Positions 27,310-36,695 of a stretch of 64,000 bases of DNA are shown here, in pieces. The stretch's first letter is position 1, and every line of letters starts with the position of its first letter. The notes under the pieces are model-generated. The model had not been told where the DNA came from. It saw only the letters and a program-made list of their open reading frames with translations, and did no database searches. The stretch comes from Glutamicibacter sp. PS (GTDB lineage: Bacteria > Actinomycetota > Actinomycetes > Actinomycetales > Micrococcaceae). The translations under genes were made by a program, and so were the position numbers. The stretch lies in assembly GCA_031317595.1 (NCBI GenBank), contig JANCMB010000001.1:3044325-3108324 (forward strand). The letters are read 5' to 3'.

Positions 27310-28271
27310 TCCTGACCCTGACCCTGAACCCCGCACTGGACCAAACCGTGCAACTGGCCGACAGCCTGGCCCCCGGCGAGGTGCAACGCGCCGTGCAGAG
27401 CTCGGTGCAGGCCGCCGGCAAAGGGGTGAACGTCGCTCGGGCCGTCGCCCAAGCTGGCGAACCCACGCTGGCCGTGCTACCCGGGGCCGACGACGACCCG
27501 CTGGTGTTGGCGCTGGCCGCCGACGCGCTGGCTTACCGCAACATCCCAATCGAAGCCCGACTCCGCACCAATATCACCCTGGCCGACCCGGCGGGCGTCA
27601 CCACGAAGATCAACGAACCGGGCCCGGCACTGGAACCGCAGACGCTGGACCAGGTGCTCGCCACCTTGATCGAGTATGCGGAGCAGGCCAGCTGGGTGGT
27701 ACTCGCCGGTTCGCTGCCCCCTGGAGTGGCCGAGGACTACTACCTCACGCTGACCCAGGCACTGCGCGAGGCGCTCGGCGAGAGTTGCCCACCCATTGCG
27801 ATGGACACCTCCGACGCGCCGCTACTGGCCCTGCGGGAGGCCAACCCGGCCAGCCTGCCCGACCTGATCAAACCCAACGCTCAGGAACTGGCAGAACTCA
27901 CCGGCACAACCCAAGATTTGGAAGCCGATCTGCAAGCCGCCGCCGCGGCGGCCGCAACACTGGTCGACCGCGGGGTCGGGCTCGTGCTGGCCACCCTCGG
28001 TTCCGCCGGAGCGGTGCTGGTCTCGAGTATCCAGGCGCTGCACGCGGTACATGAACCGGTGACCGCACGCAGCACCGTCGGTGCCGGCGATTCGGCCCTG
28101 GCCGGTTTCCTCTTGGCTTCAAGTGCAGGCGATCCACTTTCTGATTGCCTCATCCGCGCCGTGGCATACGGCTCGGCGGCGGTGGCGCTTCCCGGCTCCA
28201 CCATCCCCACCCCCAACGACCTAACAGTGAATGCGGTTTCCCTCCGGGACCTGCACAAGGCAAAGGCATAA
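27306..28271 (+). CDS. fruK: 1-phosphofructokinase
   Basis: 321 residues, PfkB family. Starts LTLTLNPALDQTV, has the sugar-contact GKGVNVARAV, KPNAQELAELTG, and the ATP/catalytic-base motif STVGAGDSALAGFL. It phosphorylates fructose-1-phosphate made by FruA to fructose-1,6-bisphosphate. ATGA overlap with the regulator and 2 bases before fruA. Confidence 0.93.
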   Translation: MILTLTLNPALDQTVQLADSLAPGEVQRAVQSSVQAAGKGVNVARAVAQAGEPTLAVLPGADDDPLVLALAADALAYRNIPIEARLRTNITLADPAGVTTKINEPGPALEPQTLDQVLATLIEYAEQASWVVLAGSLPPGVAEDYYLTLTQALREALGESCPPIAMDTSDAPLLALREANPASLPDLIKPNAQELAELTGTTQDLEADLQAAAAAAATLVDRGVGLVLATLGSAGAVLVSSIQALHAVHEPVTARSTVGAGDSALAGFLLASSAGDPLSDCLIRAVAYGSAAVALPGSTIPTPNDLTVNAVSLRDLHKAKA

Positions 28272-28273
28272 CA

Positions 28274-30292
28274 ATGACCGAATTGATTACCCCCGAGTTG
28301 GTGAGCCTCGACGCACCGCTGGGTTCCAGCAGTGCCGAGGTTATCAAGGAGCTGTCGGCCCTGCTGGCCGGCACCGGCCGCGCAACCGACGCGGATGCCC
28401 TGGCCGCCGACGGGCTGGCCCGCGAGGAAAAGACCCCTACCGGTGTCCCCGGCGGCATCGCGATTCCGCACTGCCGTTCGGCCGCCGTCGCCGTGCCCAG
28501 CTTGGCCATGGCCCGGTTGCCGCAGACCGTGGATTTCGGCGCCAAGGACGGCGGAGCGGATCTCATCTTCTTCATCGCCGCCCCCGCCGGTGCCGATAAG
28601 GACCATCTCAAACTGCTCTCCAAGCTGGCCCGTGCACTGGTGAAGAAGACCTTCACCTCTGCGCTGCGCGAGGCTCAGACCCCCGAAGAGATCGTCGAAC
28701 TAGTCCGTGCGGTAACCTCCGAGGCCCCGCAGGCCCCCGCCGCCCAGGCACCGGCCGAAACCGCTGCCGCCACCGAGGCACCGGCGGCGAAGAAGCGCAT
28801 CGTGGCCGTCACCGCCTGCCCGACCGGCATCGCACACACCTACATGGCCGCCGACTCGCTCGCACAAACCGCAGCCGATCTGGGCGTCGAGTTCGCCGTT
28901 GAAACTCAGGGCTCCTCGGGCTCCACCCCGCTGCCGGCTGAGACCATCGCCGCCGCGGACGCGGTCATCTTTGCCGTGGATGTCGACGTGCGCGATCGCG
29001 CCCGCTTCGCCGGTAAGCCGGTGATCCAGGTGCCGGTGAAGCGCGGCATCGACGAGCCAGAAAAGCTCATCAAGGACGCCATCGCCGCCTCCAGTGACCC
29101 GAATGCGCGCAAGGTACCAGCCGGCGGCCCCAGCGAGTCCAGCGAAGAGACCGGCGGCAAGGAATCCGTCGGTGCCGGACTGAAGCGAGCACTGCTGACC
29201 GGTGTCAGCTACATGATCCCCTTCGTCGCCGGTGGTGGTCTGCTGATCGCGCTGGGCTTCCTACTCGGCGGTTACGACATCACCGATATCGCCGACGACG
29301 TCTTGGGCGCTAATACGCTGTTCAACCTGCCCGAAGGTGGCCTCGCCGCCTACCTAGGGGCGGTGGCCTTCAAGATCGGTGCACTGTCCATGGGCTTTTT
29401 GGTGCCGGCGCTCGCCGGTTACATCGCCTACGCCTACGCGGACCGTCCGGGTATTGCCCCGGGCTTCACCGCCGGTGCCGTCGCCGGGTTCATGGGCGCC
29501 GGATTCCTCGGCGGTATCGTCGGTGGTCTGCTCGCCGGTCTCGCGGCGCGTTGGATCAACTCGTGGAATGTGCCGCGGTTTATGCGCGGGCTGATGCCCG
29601 TGGTGATCGTGCCACTGTTGGGATCAATCATCGCCTCCGGCTTGATGTTCCTGTTCCTCGGCGGCCCGATCGCCAAGCTCACCGTCGCATTGAACGACTG
29701 GCTCTCGGGCATGTCCGGTGCCGCCGCCGCGGTGCTTGGTCTGATCCTCGGTCTGATGATGGCCATCGACCTGGGCGGTCCGGTGAACAAGGTTGCCTAC
29801 TCCTTCGCCGTGGCCGGTCTAGGAACCGGGTCGATCACCGAGAACCCGGCCCCGTTGATGATCATGGCCGCGGTGATGGCCGCCGGTATGGTTCCGCCGC
29901 TGGCGCTGGCCCTCGCTACGGTGCTCTCCCCCAAGCTCTTCAGCCAGGCCGAACGCGAAAACGGCAAGGCCGCCTGGTTGCTCGGCGCCGCATTTATCTC
30001 GGAAGGCGCGATCCCCTTCGCAGCGGCCGACCCGCTGCGCGTTATCCCAGCCGCCATGGTCGGAGCCGGTGTGACCGGGTCGCTGATCATGAGCTTCGGG
30101 GTGCTCTCCCAGGCCCCGCACGGTGGTATCTTCGTCTTCTTCGCCATGAACAACACCTGGCCGATGTTCCTGGTGGCCACCGCCATCGGCACCGTCGTCT
30201 CCGCTGGACTGGTCGTATCGCTCAAGAAGTTCGCCCGCCGTTCGGTACCCGTTGAAGCCAGCGCTGCCACGGCAGGAAAGGTCGCAGCATGA
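28274..30292 (+). CDS. fruA: PTS fructose transporter EIIABC
   Basis: 672 residues from the ATG at 28274, directly after fruK. EIIA domain: about 1-150, phospho-His66 in GIAIPHCRS. Ala/Pro-rich linker: about 150-173. EIIB: about 174-275, phospho-Cys182 in VTACPTGIAHTYMAA. EIIC: about 300-655, many membrane segments with GVSYMIPFVAGGGLLIA. It imports fructose while phosphorylating it at C1. A complete three-domain enzyme II in A-B-C order. Confidence 0.95.
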   Translation: MTELITPELVSLDAPLGSSSAEVIKELSALLAGTGRATDADALAADGLAREEKTPTGVPGGIAIPHCRSAAVAVPSLAMARLPQTVDFGAKDGGADLIFFIAAPAGADKDHLKLLSKLARALVKKTFTSALREAQTPEEIVELVRAVTSEAPQAPAAQAPAETAAATEAPAAKKRIVAVTACPTGIAHTYMAADSLAQTAADLGVEFAVETQGSSGSTPLPAETIAAADAVIFAVDVDVRDRARFAGKPVIQVPVKRGIDEPEKLIKDAIAASSDPNARKVPAGGPSESSEETGGKESVGAGLKRALLTGVSYMIPFVAGGGLLIALGFLLGGYDITDIADDVLGANTLFNLPEGGLAAYLGAVAFKIGALSMGFLVPALAGYIAYAYADRPGIAPGFTAGAVAGFMGAGFLGGIVGGLLAGLAARWINSWNVPRFMRGLMPVVIVPLLGSIIASGLMFLFLGGPIAKLTVALNDWLSGMSGAAAAVLGLILGLMMAIDLGGPVNKVAYSFAVAGLGTGSITENPAPLMIMAAVMAAGMVPPLALALATVLSPKLFSQAERENGKAAWLLGAAFISEGAIPFAAADPLRVIPAAMVGAGVTGSLIMSFGVLSQAPHGGIFVFFAMNNTWPMFLVATAIGTVVSAGLVVSLKKFARRSVPVEASAATAGKVAA

Positions 30293-31983
30293 GTCACGCA
30301 ATCCAACAAGTGTTCGCCGGAGTCGGCGTCAGCGCCGGACGGGTGATCGGCCCGGTGCTCAGGATGCCCGACCCGATCGCGGCCCCGGCCGACGGGGCTC
30401 CGCTCCCGCCAGGGGCCAGCGTAGAAACCGAAACCCAGCGCCTAGCCGATGCCGCCGCCCAGGTCGCGGCGCAGCTCAAGGAACGCGCCGCACACGCCAC
30501 CGGCAACGCTCAGGCCGTGCTGAAGGCTACCGCGCTGATGGCCGCGGACCGCTCGCTGTTGAAGTCCGCGACCAAGCTCGTCGCCTCGGGCACCTGCGCC
30601 GAGTCGGCCATCTGGGAAGCCGCCGACGCCGTGGCCACCCAGCTCACCGCCCTGGGCGGCTACATGGCCGAACGCGCCACCGACGTGCTGGACGTCCGCG
30701 CCCGTATCGTCGCGACCCTGCGCGGGGTGCCCGCCCCCGGAATTCCCGACGCTAACGAACCGTTCGTGCTGGCCGCCGTGGACCTAGCGCCGGCCGATAC
30801 GGCAACCCTCGACCCGGCCAAGGTACTGGCCCTAGTGACCTCCGATGGCGGGCCCCAGTCGCATACCGCAATCATCGCCCGTTCGCTCGGCTTGCCGGCC
30901 ATAGTCGCCGCCGGGCAGAGCACCGAGCTGGCCGACGGTGACCTCGTCTTCGTCGACGGCATCGATGGCCGCGTGGTGCGCAACCCCGGTAGCGCGGAAA
31001 TCGCCTTGGCCACCGCCTACGCCTCACGCGAGCAGGTGCCGGAATTCTCGGGTACCGGGGAATTGGCCGACGGCCACCTCGTCCCGTTGCTGGCCAATGT
31101 GGGTAGCGGCAGCGACGCGCAGGCCGCCGCGGCGGCAGGGGCGCAGGGCGTGGGCTTGTTGCGCACCGAATTCTGCTTCTTGAACCGGGATAAGGAACCG
31201 AGCCACGAAGAACAGGTCGAGGCCTATGGCGCGGTGTTCGAGGCCTTCGCTGGGGCGAAGGTTGTGGTGCGTACCCTCGATGCGGGTGCGGATAAGCCAC
31301 TGCCGTTCCTCACCGACGCCAGCGAACCGAACCCGGCACTGGGTGTGCGCGGTTACCGCACGGACGGGGCCACCCCGGGTGTGTTGGCCCGTCAGCTCGC
31401 CGCCATTGCCCAGGCTGCGGCGGACCACGAGGCCGAAGTTTGGGTGATGGCCCCGATGATCTCCACCCCGGCCGAAGCCGCAAACTTTGCGCAGCTGGCC
31501 ACCGAGGCAGGGCTGCGCACCACCGGCGTGATGATCGAGGTGCCCTCCGCTGCCTTGCTGGCCGAACCAATTCTCGGCACCTGCGACTTCGTGTCTATCG
31601 GCACCAACGACCTGACCCAGTACACCATGGCCGCCGACCGGCAGCTCGGTGCGTTGGCGGAACTGAACGACCCGTGGCAGCCGGCCGTTCTGCAGTTGGT
31701 CGCCGCCTCCTGCCGGGGCGCCCAGAATGCCGGGGGTAAGCCCGTCGGTGTGTGCGGTGAAGCCGCAGCGGATCCGGCCCTTGCGGTGGTGCTGGTCGGT
31801 TTGGGCGTCGCCACGCTCTCGATGAACAAGCGAGCGCTGGCCCCGGTGGCTGCCGTACTGCGCACCATCAACCTGTCGAGGGCCCGCAGCCTTGCCGAGC
31901 GGGCGCTGGCCGCGCCTAGCGCGGTAGAGGCACGTGCGCTGGTGCGCGCCGAACTACCCGAACTCGAACGCTACGGCCTGTAA
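30289..31983 (+). CDS. ptsI: PTS enzyme I (phosphoenolpyruvate-protein phosphotransferase)
   Basis: 564 residues. Phospho-His192 is in GGPQSHTAIIARSLGLPA. The PEP-binding barrel has GVGLLRTEFCFL, RTLDAGADKPL, SIGTNDLTQYTMAADR and GVCGEAAADP. It takes phosphate from PEP to HPr. ATGA overlap with fruA, so the general PTS component is built into the fructose operon, as in other actinomycetes. Confidence 0.95.
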   Translation: MSHAIQQVFAGVGVSAGRVIGPVLRMPDPIAAPADGAPLPPGASVETETQRLADAAAQVAAQLKERAAHATGNAQAVLKATALMAADRSLLKSATKLVASGTCAESAIWEAADAVATQLTALGGYMAERATDVLDVRARIVATLRGVPAPGIPDANEPFVLAAVDLAPADTATLDPAKVLALVTSDGGPQSHTAIIARSLGLPAIVAAGQSTELADGDLVFVDGIDGRVVRNPGSAEIALATAYASREQVPEFSGTGELADGHLVPLLANVGSGSDAQAAAAAGAQGVGLLRTEFCFLNRDKEPSHEEQVEAYGAVFEAFAGAKVVVRTLDAGADKPLPFLTDASEPNPALGVRGYRTDGATPGVLARQLAAIAQAAADHEAEVWVMAPMISTPAEAANFAQLATEAGLRTTGVMIEVPSAALLAEPILGTCDFVSIGTNDLTQYTMAADRQLGALAELNDPWQPAVLQLVAASCRGAQNAGGKPVGVCGEAAADPALAVVLVGLGVATLSMNKRALAPVAAVLRTINLSRARSLAERALAAPSAVEARALVRAELPELERYGL

Positions 31984-32015
31984 TCTTCAAACAACCCACA
32001 CCAATAGGAGTCATC

Positions 32016-32294
32016 ATGGCAGAACGCATTGCAACCATTGGCAGCCGTGTAGGCCTGCACGCCCGTCCGGCCGCGATCTTCGCCGAGGCCGCCTCCGAGC
32101 AGCCGCTGGAGGTCACCATCGCCCTCGAAGGTGAGCCGGCCGAGGACGCGCTGGATGCTTCGAGCATCCTCTCGCTCATGGGCCTCGGCGCCGAATACGG
32201 CACCAAGGTCGTGCTACGCGCCGAGGGCGAAGGGGCCGAAGCGGTCCTCGATACCCTTGCCGCCGTGCTGGAAACCGACCACGACACCGAGTAA
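32016..32294 (+). CDS. ptsH: PTS phosphocarrier HPr
   Basis: 92 residues. Phospho-His15 is in RVGLHARPAA; ASSILSLMGLGA surrounds the position of the regulatory serine of Firmicutes HPr. AGGAG precedes the ATG. Last gene of the operon, 32 bases after ptsI. Confidence 0.95.
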   Translation: MAERIATIGSRVGLHARPAAIFAEAASEQPLEVTIALEGEPAEDALDASSILSLMGLGAEYGTKVVLRAEGEGAEAVLDTLAAVLETDHDTE

Positions 32295-32325
32295 TACTCG
32301 CTGCGCGCCGCCGGCGCGCACAGAA

Positions 32326-32363
32326 CGAAGGCAGGCGCCCGGATCATCGGTCGCCTGCCTTCG
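32326..32363 (+). terminator. Terminator of the fructose PTS operon
   Basis: CGAAGGCAGGCG (32326-32337) and CGCCTGCCTTCG (32352-32363) form a perfect 12-bp stem, 31 bases after ptsH. No strong U-run. Confidence 0.7.
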
Positions 32364-32387
32364 CCGGTTAAGTCTGCTGTGGGTCGT

Positions 32388-32819
32388 TTAGGGCGCGCCC
32401 TCGGCGTAGCGCTTGAGTTGATACAGCGTGGCCCCGTCGCGTTTGGCGACCTCTTCGGCCAGATCCGCGAGTTCCGCGCTGGACAGATCCGGGTTCAGCA
32501 CCGTGATGCGCAGCAGCATTTTGGCCTGTCCCGCGCTCTCGTCGAGGCTAAAGCTATAGGCCAAGGAGTCCGGGCCATCTCCGGTGCGCAAAACCAAGCG
32601 CTTTTCTGGTTCAACTTCGTGGACGGTGAGTTGACGCTCATGCCCCGCACTGAGGTAGTCCAGACGCAAACCGGGAGCCAAGCGGTCCTCGGCCGGTTGC
32701 ATGCGCTGCACCCCGGGCGCCCACAGCGGCATGGAAACCCAGTCAGTGAGAAGTTCCCAGACGCGGGCCACGGACAGCCGGATCACCCCGGAGGACTCAA
32801 ATACCGTCACTTCACTCAT
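32388..32819 (-). CDS. SRPBCC (START/Bet v1-like) domain protein
   Basis: 143 residues. Starts VFESSGVIRLSVARVWELLTDW, continues MPLWAPGVQRM and VHEVEPEKRLVLRT, the usual pattern of polyketide-cyclase/SRPBCC ligand-binding proteins. It probably binds a hydrophobic ligand; nothing more specific can be said. It is divergent from the acetyltransferase at 32935. Confidence 0.75.
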   Translation of the reverse strand: MSEVTVFESSGVIRLSVARVWELLTDWVSMPLWAPGVQRMQPAEDRLAPGLRLDYLSAGHERQLTVHEVEPEKRLVLRTGDGPDSLAYSFSLDESAGQAKMLLRITVLNPDLSSAELADLAEEVAKRDGATLYQLKRYAEGAP

Positions 32820-32934
32820 ACCCGCATCATGCCATTACGCCGCGGTCCGCGGCTATGGTCTGCCGGAAAATTCACAGTGCCCTGTGTGCTGAAACGCGCG
32901 ACGCTCCCCGCTGCGCTTCGGCAATAATGTGGGC

Positions 32935-33513
32935 ATGACTTCGCACAGACCGCCGTTCGCCACCAGCGGTGACGCCATCGAGCCAACGCCACCAATCCAA
33001 CTAGTTCCGATGACGGAGGCACACTGGCCGCGCGTCAACGAAATTTTCGCCGTCGGGATCGCTTCCGGTCACGCCACCTTCGCCGAAGCACCACCCGAGG
33101 ACTGGGCAGAGTTCTGTACAGGCAAAGTTCCGGGCCTCAGCGCCGTGGCGCGGTCCGCGGAACAGGAAGTACTCGGCTGGTGCGCCGCCAGCCGGGTATC
33201 GACTCGTGAGGTCTACGCCGGGGTGGTTGAGCATTCACTCTACGTGGATCCAACGCGTCGCGCGCAAGGCATCGGCAAGGCGCTACTGGGCCACCTCATT
33301 GCGCAGGCCGAGGTCAACGGCATCTGGATGTTGCAAGCATCGATCTTTCCCGAAAACGCGGCCAGTCTCGCCCTGCATCAGCGCCACGGATTTCGCGTCG
33401 TGGGGGTGCGCGAAGGGATCGGTCTGATGAGCCACGGTCCGCTGGCCGGACACTGGCGCAACACCGTATTACTCGAACGCCGGCTGGCTTCCCCTCACGC
33501 GCCCGGGCAGTAA
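32935..33513 (+). CDS. GNAT acetyltransferase, phosphinothricin/amino-acid N-acetyltransferase type
   Basis: 192 residues from the ATG at 32935; a GTG two codons earlier is possible. Motif A is HSLYVDPTRRAQGIGKALLG. The late segments NGIWMLQASIFPENAASLALHQRHGF and LAGHWRNTVLLERRL match the PAT/MnaT group, which acetylates phosphinothricin or methionine derivatives. The real substrate is unknown. No ribosome site; TAATGT upstream may be a -10 for a leaderless mRNA. Its stop is directly adjacent to that of the convergent MerR gene. Confidence 0.8.
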   Translation: MTSHRPPFATSGDAIEPTPPIQLVPMTEAHWPRVNEIFAVGIASGHATFAEAPPEDWAEFCTGKVPGLSAVARSAEQEVLGWCAASRVSTREVYAGVVEHSLYVDPTRRAQGIGKALLGHLIAQAEVNGIWMLQASIFPENAASLALHQRHGFRVVGVREGIGLMSHGPLAGHWRNTVLLERRLASPHAPGQ

Positions 33514-33867
33514 TTAACGCCCGGTCAATTCGTCCAACAGGGCATCCGCGCGCTCCAAATTCAGCGCCAATTTATCGCGCTTGGCCTGTGCCGAAGCCAC
33601 ATAAGCGGCGAATTTCTCGCGCACCGCGGGGTCGGTGGGATCGGCGTCCAAGGCGTCAATGGTGTCCAAGAGCTCACGCATTTCATCGAGGGTAAAGCCC
33701 AATGGTTTCATCGAGCGGATCCGAAGCATGCGCCGCAAGTCCGATTCGGAATACACTCGGTAGCCCCCTTCGCTCCGGGTGCTGGCGGGCAGAAGACCGA
33801 CCTCGTCATAGTGGCGAATGGTTCGATGGGACAGGCCGGTGGCCTCGACCAGATCACCTATCAGCAT
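33514..33867 (-). CDS. MerR-family regulator
   Basis: 117 residues. The helix-turn-helix begins MLIGDLVEATGLSHRTIRHYDEVGL, followed by GGYRVYSESDLRRM and the dimerising coiled coil (about 75-115). No metal-binding cysteines, so it is likely a non-metal sensor of the short MerR type. It is divergent from the SulP transporter, and a dyad suited to MerR lies between them. Confidence 0.85.
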   Translation of the reverse strand: MLIGDLVEATGLSHRTIRHYDEVGLLPASTRSEGGYRVYSESDLRRMLRIRSMKPLGFTLDEMRELLDTIDALDADPTDPAVREKFAAYVASAQAKRDKLALNLERADALLDELTGR

Positions 33868-33929
33868 CAGCCGGCCTCTCTTCGTAGCTCAATGTTCACC
33901 GCGATTATACGCACAGAAATTTCAACTCT

Positions 33930-33950
33930 ACCCTTACGTTAGGTTAGGGT
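33930..33950. promoter_or_regulatory. MerR-type dyad between merR and sulP
   Basis: ACCCT (33930-33934) and AGGGT (33946-33950) form an inverted repeat around TACGTTAGGTT. MerR proteins typically bind such short dyads inside over-long promoter spacers. It is the only strong dyad in this 211-base divergent gap. Confidence 0.45.
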
Positions 33951-34078
33951 TAAGCTCTGTCCCGGAGACTTGCCAACAAGGCACCATCCGTCTTCGACCG
34001 CGCATCGCCGCGCGCAGCCCGGATTCCCCACAGATCGCAGGAATCATCCCTGTCCCTTTCATGAATGGAGCCCATTTC

Positions 34079-35629
34079 GTGAGCACTCACGCCGCGACGG
34101 CTACGCACGAACTCACACCGCTGGAACGGCAATCCGTTCTACATACCTTGAAATCCCCTCGGCTACTGAAGACCGAGGTCTTGGCCGGTCTCGTGGTGGC
34201 GCTGGCGCTGATCCCCGAGGCCATCGCCTTCTCGGTAATCGCCGGCGTGGACCCACGTTTAGGCCTCTTCGCCTCCTTTACGATGGCCGTGACCATCGCC
34301 TTCGTCGGCGGACGGCCGGCCATGATCTCGGCGGCCACGGGCGCGGTGGCATTGGTGATCGCCCCTCTGGTCAAGAGCCACGGGCTGGACTACTTCATCG
34401 CCGCGGTGATTCTGGCCGGCGCGCTGCAGATCATCCTCGCACTGCTGGGCGTTGCTAGGTTGATGCGTTTCATCCCACGCTCGGTGATGGTGGGATTCGT
34501 CAACGGTCTGGCCATCCTCATCTTCATGTCGCAGCTCGGTGAATTGGGTATCGACACCCACAACTGGACGCTTTTCGGCGTTCCGTGGATGGTATATCCG
34601 CTGGCGCTCCTGGCGCTGGCGATCGTACTATTCTTACCCAAGCTCACCACTGTGGTCCCCGCACCGCTGGTAGCCATCGTTACATTGACCCTTATTGTGG
34701 TCTTCGCCGGCATCGACGTTCCAAACGTGAATAGCAAAGGCGAACTGCCCGACAGCCTCCCATCATTATTCTTCCCCGACGTTCCACTCAATCTGGAAAC
34801 CCTCCAGATCATCTTCCCATTCTCGCTATCCATGGCGCTCGTAGGATTGCTTGAATCCCTGATGACCGCCAAGCTCGTCGACGACATCACAGATACCCAT
34901 TCAAATAAGACCCGCGAGTCGTGGGGCCAAGGCGTAGCTAACATCGTCACCGGCTTCTTCGGTGGCATGGGCGGTTGCGCAATGATCGGTCAGACGATGA
35001 TCAACACCAAGGTCTCCGGCGCTCGCACCCGCATTTCCACCTTCTTGGCCGGACTCTTCTTGCTCATTCTGGTCGTAGCCTTTGGCGATATCGTGGGCAT
35101 CATTCCAATGGCAGCCCTGGTCGGCATCATGGTCTTCGTCGCCTACGCCACCTTCGATTGGCACTCCATCAGCTATAACTCGCTGAAGACCATGCCTAAG
35201 TCGGAAACCACGGTCATGGTGGTCACCGTCATCCTGACCGTCGCGACGCACAATCTGGCCATCGGCGTCATCGGAGGCGTGATCTTGGCGATGGTTCTCT
35301 TTGCGCGTCGTGTGGCGCATTTCGTGACCGTCGATCGTCGCATCGAGGAGCACTTCGGCGAGCAGATTGTGAAATACGAGGTCGACGGCGAGCTATTCTT
35401 CGCCTCCTCCAATGACCTCTATTACCAGTTCCAGTACGCCGAAGACCCCAACCACGTGGTCATCGACATGTATAAGTCGCATCTTTGGGATGCCTCGACC
35501 ATCGCCGCACTGGATTCCATTCAGGAGAAGTACGCGAAGTATGGAAAGACCGTTGAGATCGAGGGGCTCAATCAGGCCAGCCAGCAAATGCAGGAACGCC
35601 TGGCCGGGAAGCTCGGAGGCGGTCACTAG
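34079..35629 (+). CDS. SulP-family anion transporter with STAS domain
   Basis: 516 residues from the GTG at 34079, chosen because GGAG lies 9 bases before; ATG 34061 lacks a site. About 10-12 membrane segments with the SLC26 start LLKTEVLAGLVVALALIPEAIAFS and GLFASFTMAV. The C-terminal STAS domain (about 410-510) contains FFASSNDLYYQF and DASTIAALD. It moves sulfate, bicarbonate or another anion; the substrate is not predictable. Possible target of the divergent MerR protein. Confidence 0.88.
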   Translation: MSTHAATATHELTPLERQSVLHTLKSPRLLKTEVLAGLVVALALIPEAIAFSVIAGVDPRLGLFASFTMAVTIAFVGGRPAMISAATGAVALVIAPLVKSHGLDYFIAAVILAGALQIILALLGVARLMRFIPRSVMVGFVNGLAILIFMSQLGELGIDTHNWTLFGVPWMVYPLALLALAIVLFLPKLTTVVPAPLVAIVTLTLIVVFAGIDVPNVNSKGELPDSLPSLFFPDVPLNLETLQIIFPFSLSMALVGLLESLMTAKLVDDITDTHSNKTRESWGQGVANIVTGFFGGMGGCAMIGQTMINTKVSGARTRISTFLAGLFLLILVVAFGDIVGIIPMAALVGIMVFVAYATFDWHSISYNSLKTMPKSETTVMVVTVILTVATHNLAIGVIGGVILAMVLFARRVAHFVTVDRRIEEHFGEQIVKYEVDGELFFASSNDLYYQFQYAEDPNHVVIDMYKSHLWDASTIAALDSIQEKYAKYGKTVEIEGLNQASQQMQERLAGKLGGGH

Positions 35630-35650
35630 CCGGCTGTAGTCGCCGGGGCA

Positions 35651-35688
35651 AATTCAGATGTTTCTGAATTCATGGTTCCATGTACTAT
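35651..35688 (+). promoter_or_regulatory. ArsR operator and leaderless promoter
   Basis: AATTCAG-N6-CTGAATT (35651-35670) is a perfect inverted repeat, followed by CATGG-TT-CCATG (35671-35682). A -10-like TACTAT at 35683-35688 ends 6 bases before ATG 35695. The layout fits an autoregulated, leaderless arsR transcript with the operator over the promoter. Confidence 0.55.
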
Positions 35689-35694
35689 GAATTT

Positions 35695-36027
35695 ATGAGC
35701 ACACTTGCCCCGGTTTCGCATGCGGCCACCCTGGCCCGCATCGGCCACGCGCTATCGGATGCCACCCGCGTGGGAATCCTCCTCGCCCTGCGCGAGAAAC
35801 CCGCATTCCCCTCCGATCTGGCCGACGAACTGAATGTCTCACGCCAAGTGATGTCCAACCAGCTCGCCTGTTTGCGCGGCTGTGGACTTGTCGAGGCCGA
35901 ACCCGAAGGGCGACGTAGCCGCTACCGCATCGGCAACGAGCACCTGGCCGCCGCCCTCGACGAGCTAGCCAAGGTGGCCCTGCACCCCTCGAAGGACTGC
36001 TGCGAAGGGCCGGCCTGCACATGCTAG
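35695..36027 (+). CDS. ArsR/SmtB-family metal-responsive repressor
   Basis: 110 residues from ATG 35695 (ATG 35680 lies inside promoter elements). Winged helix with LSDATRVGILLALREKP, LNVSRQVMSNQLACLRGCGLV and a basic wing EGRRSRYRI. Cys residues in the recognition region (CLRGCG) and in the tail KDCCEGPACTC could bind a soft metal, as in CmtR (cadmium/lead). It overlaps the following transporter by seven bases, so it probably represses it until metal is present. Confidence 0.87.
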   Translation: MSTLAPVSHAATLARIGHALSDATRVGILLALREKPAFPSDLADELNVSRQVMSNQLACLRGCGLVEAEPEGRRSRYRIGNEHLAAALDELAKVALHPSKDCCEGPACTC

Positions 36028-36695
36028 ATTCCCCCGCGCTAAGCCCCGGACGCCGCGAGCTTCTCAAGCAACGCATGCGCCTCATTGTCGGCCTGACGAT
36101 CGGCTACAACGTCATCGAGGCCATTATTGCCCTCGCCGCAGGAGCCGGCGCCTCGTCCGTGGCACTGATTGGATTTGGCCTCGACTCGATTGTCGAGGTG
36201 CTCTCGGCCGCAGCCGTCGCCTGGCAGTTTGCCGGCCCCGACCCAGAGTCTCGCGAAAAGAAGGCCCTGCGGCTGATCGCCATTTCCTTCTTCGCGCTAG
36301 CCGCCTACGTCTCGATCAGCGCGGTACTGACCCTCGCCGGAGCCATGCAGCCCGAGCACAGCAAGGTGGGGATCATCCTGACGGTCACGAGCCTCGTGAT
36401 CATGCCGCTGCTGAGTTGGCTCGAGCGGCGCGCCGGGCGAGAACTCGGATCGGCCTCCGCCGTGGCAGACTCCAAGCAAACCTTGATCTGCTCCTATCTC
36501 TCCGCCGCCGTCCTCGTTGGCCTGCTGGCAAATAGCCTCTTCGGCTGGAGCTGGGCCGATCCCGTGGCGGCTCTGTTTATCGCCGCTTTCGCGGTACGCG
36601 AGGGGCTGGAGGCTTGGCGCGGTGAGGCCTGCACCCAACCGGTAGCCGCCCTGACCGGCGAGCAAGCTGCGGATAACTGTTCCGGGTGCTGCTGA
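36021..36695 (+). CDS. Cation transporter, CDF-like, regulated by ArsR
   Basis: 224 residues with about six hydrophobic segments. The metal-site helices are recognisable as ALIGFGLDSIVEVLSAA and SAVADSKQTLICSYLSA, which correspond to helices 2 and 5 of cation-diffusion-facilitator proteins. It ends in the Cys-rich tail DNCSGCC and has no cytoplasmic CDF domain, so it is shorter than usual CDFs. Likely metal efflux, overlapping its ArsR repressor. The metal is unknown; Cd, Pb or Zn are plausible. Confidence 0.8.
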   Translation: MLDSPALSPGRRELLKQRMRLIVGLTIGYNVIEAIIALAAGAGASSVALIGFGLDSIVEVLSAAAVAWQFAGPDPESREKKALRLIAISFFALAAYVSISAVLTLAGAMQPEHSKVGIILTVTSLVIMPLLSWLERRAGRELGSASAVADSKQTLICSYLSAAVLVGLLANSLFGWSWADPVAALFIAAFAVREGLEAWRGEACTQPVAALTGEQAADNCSGCC

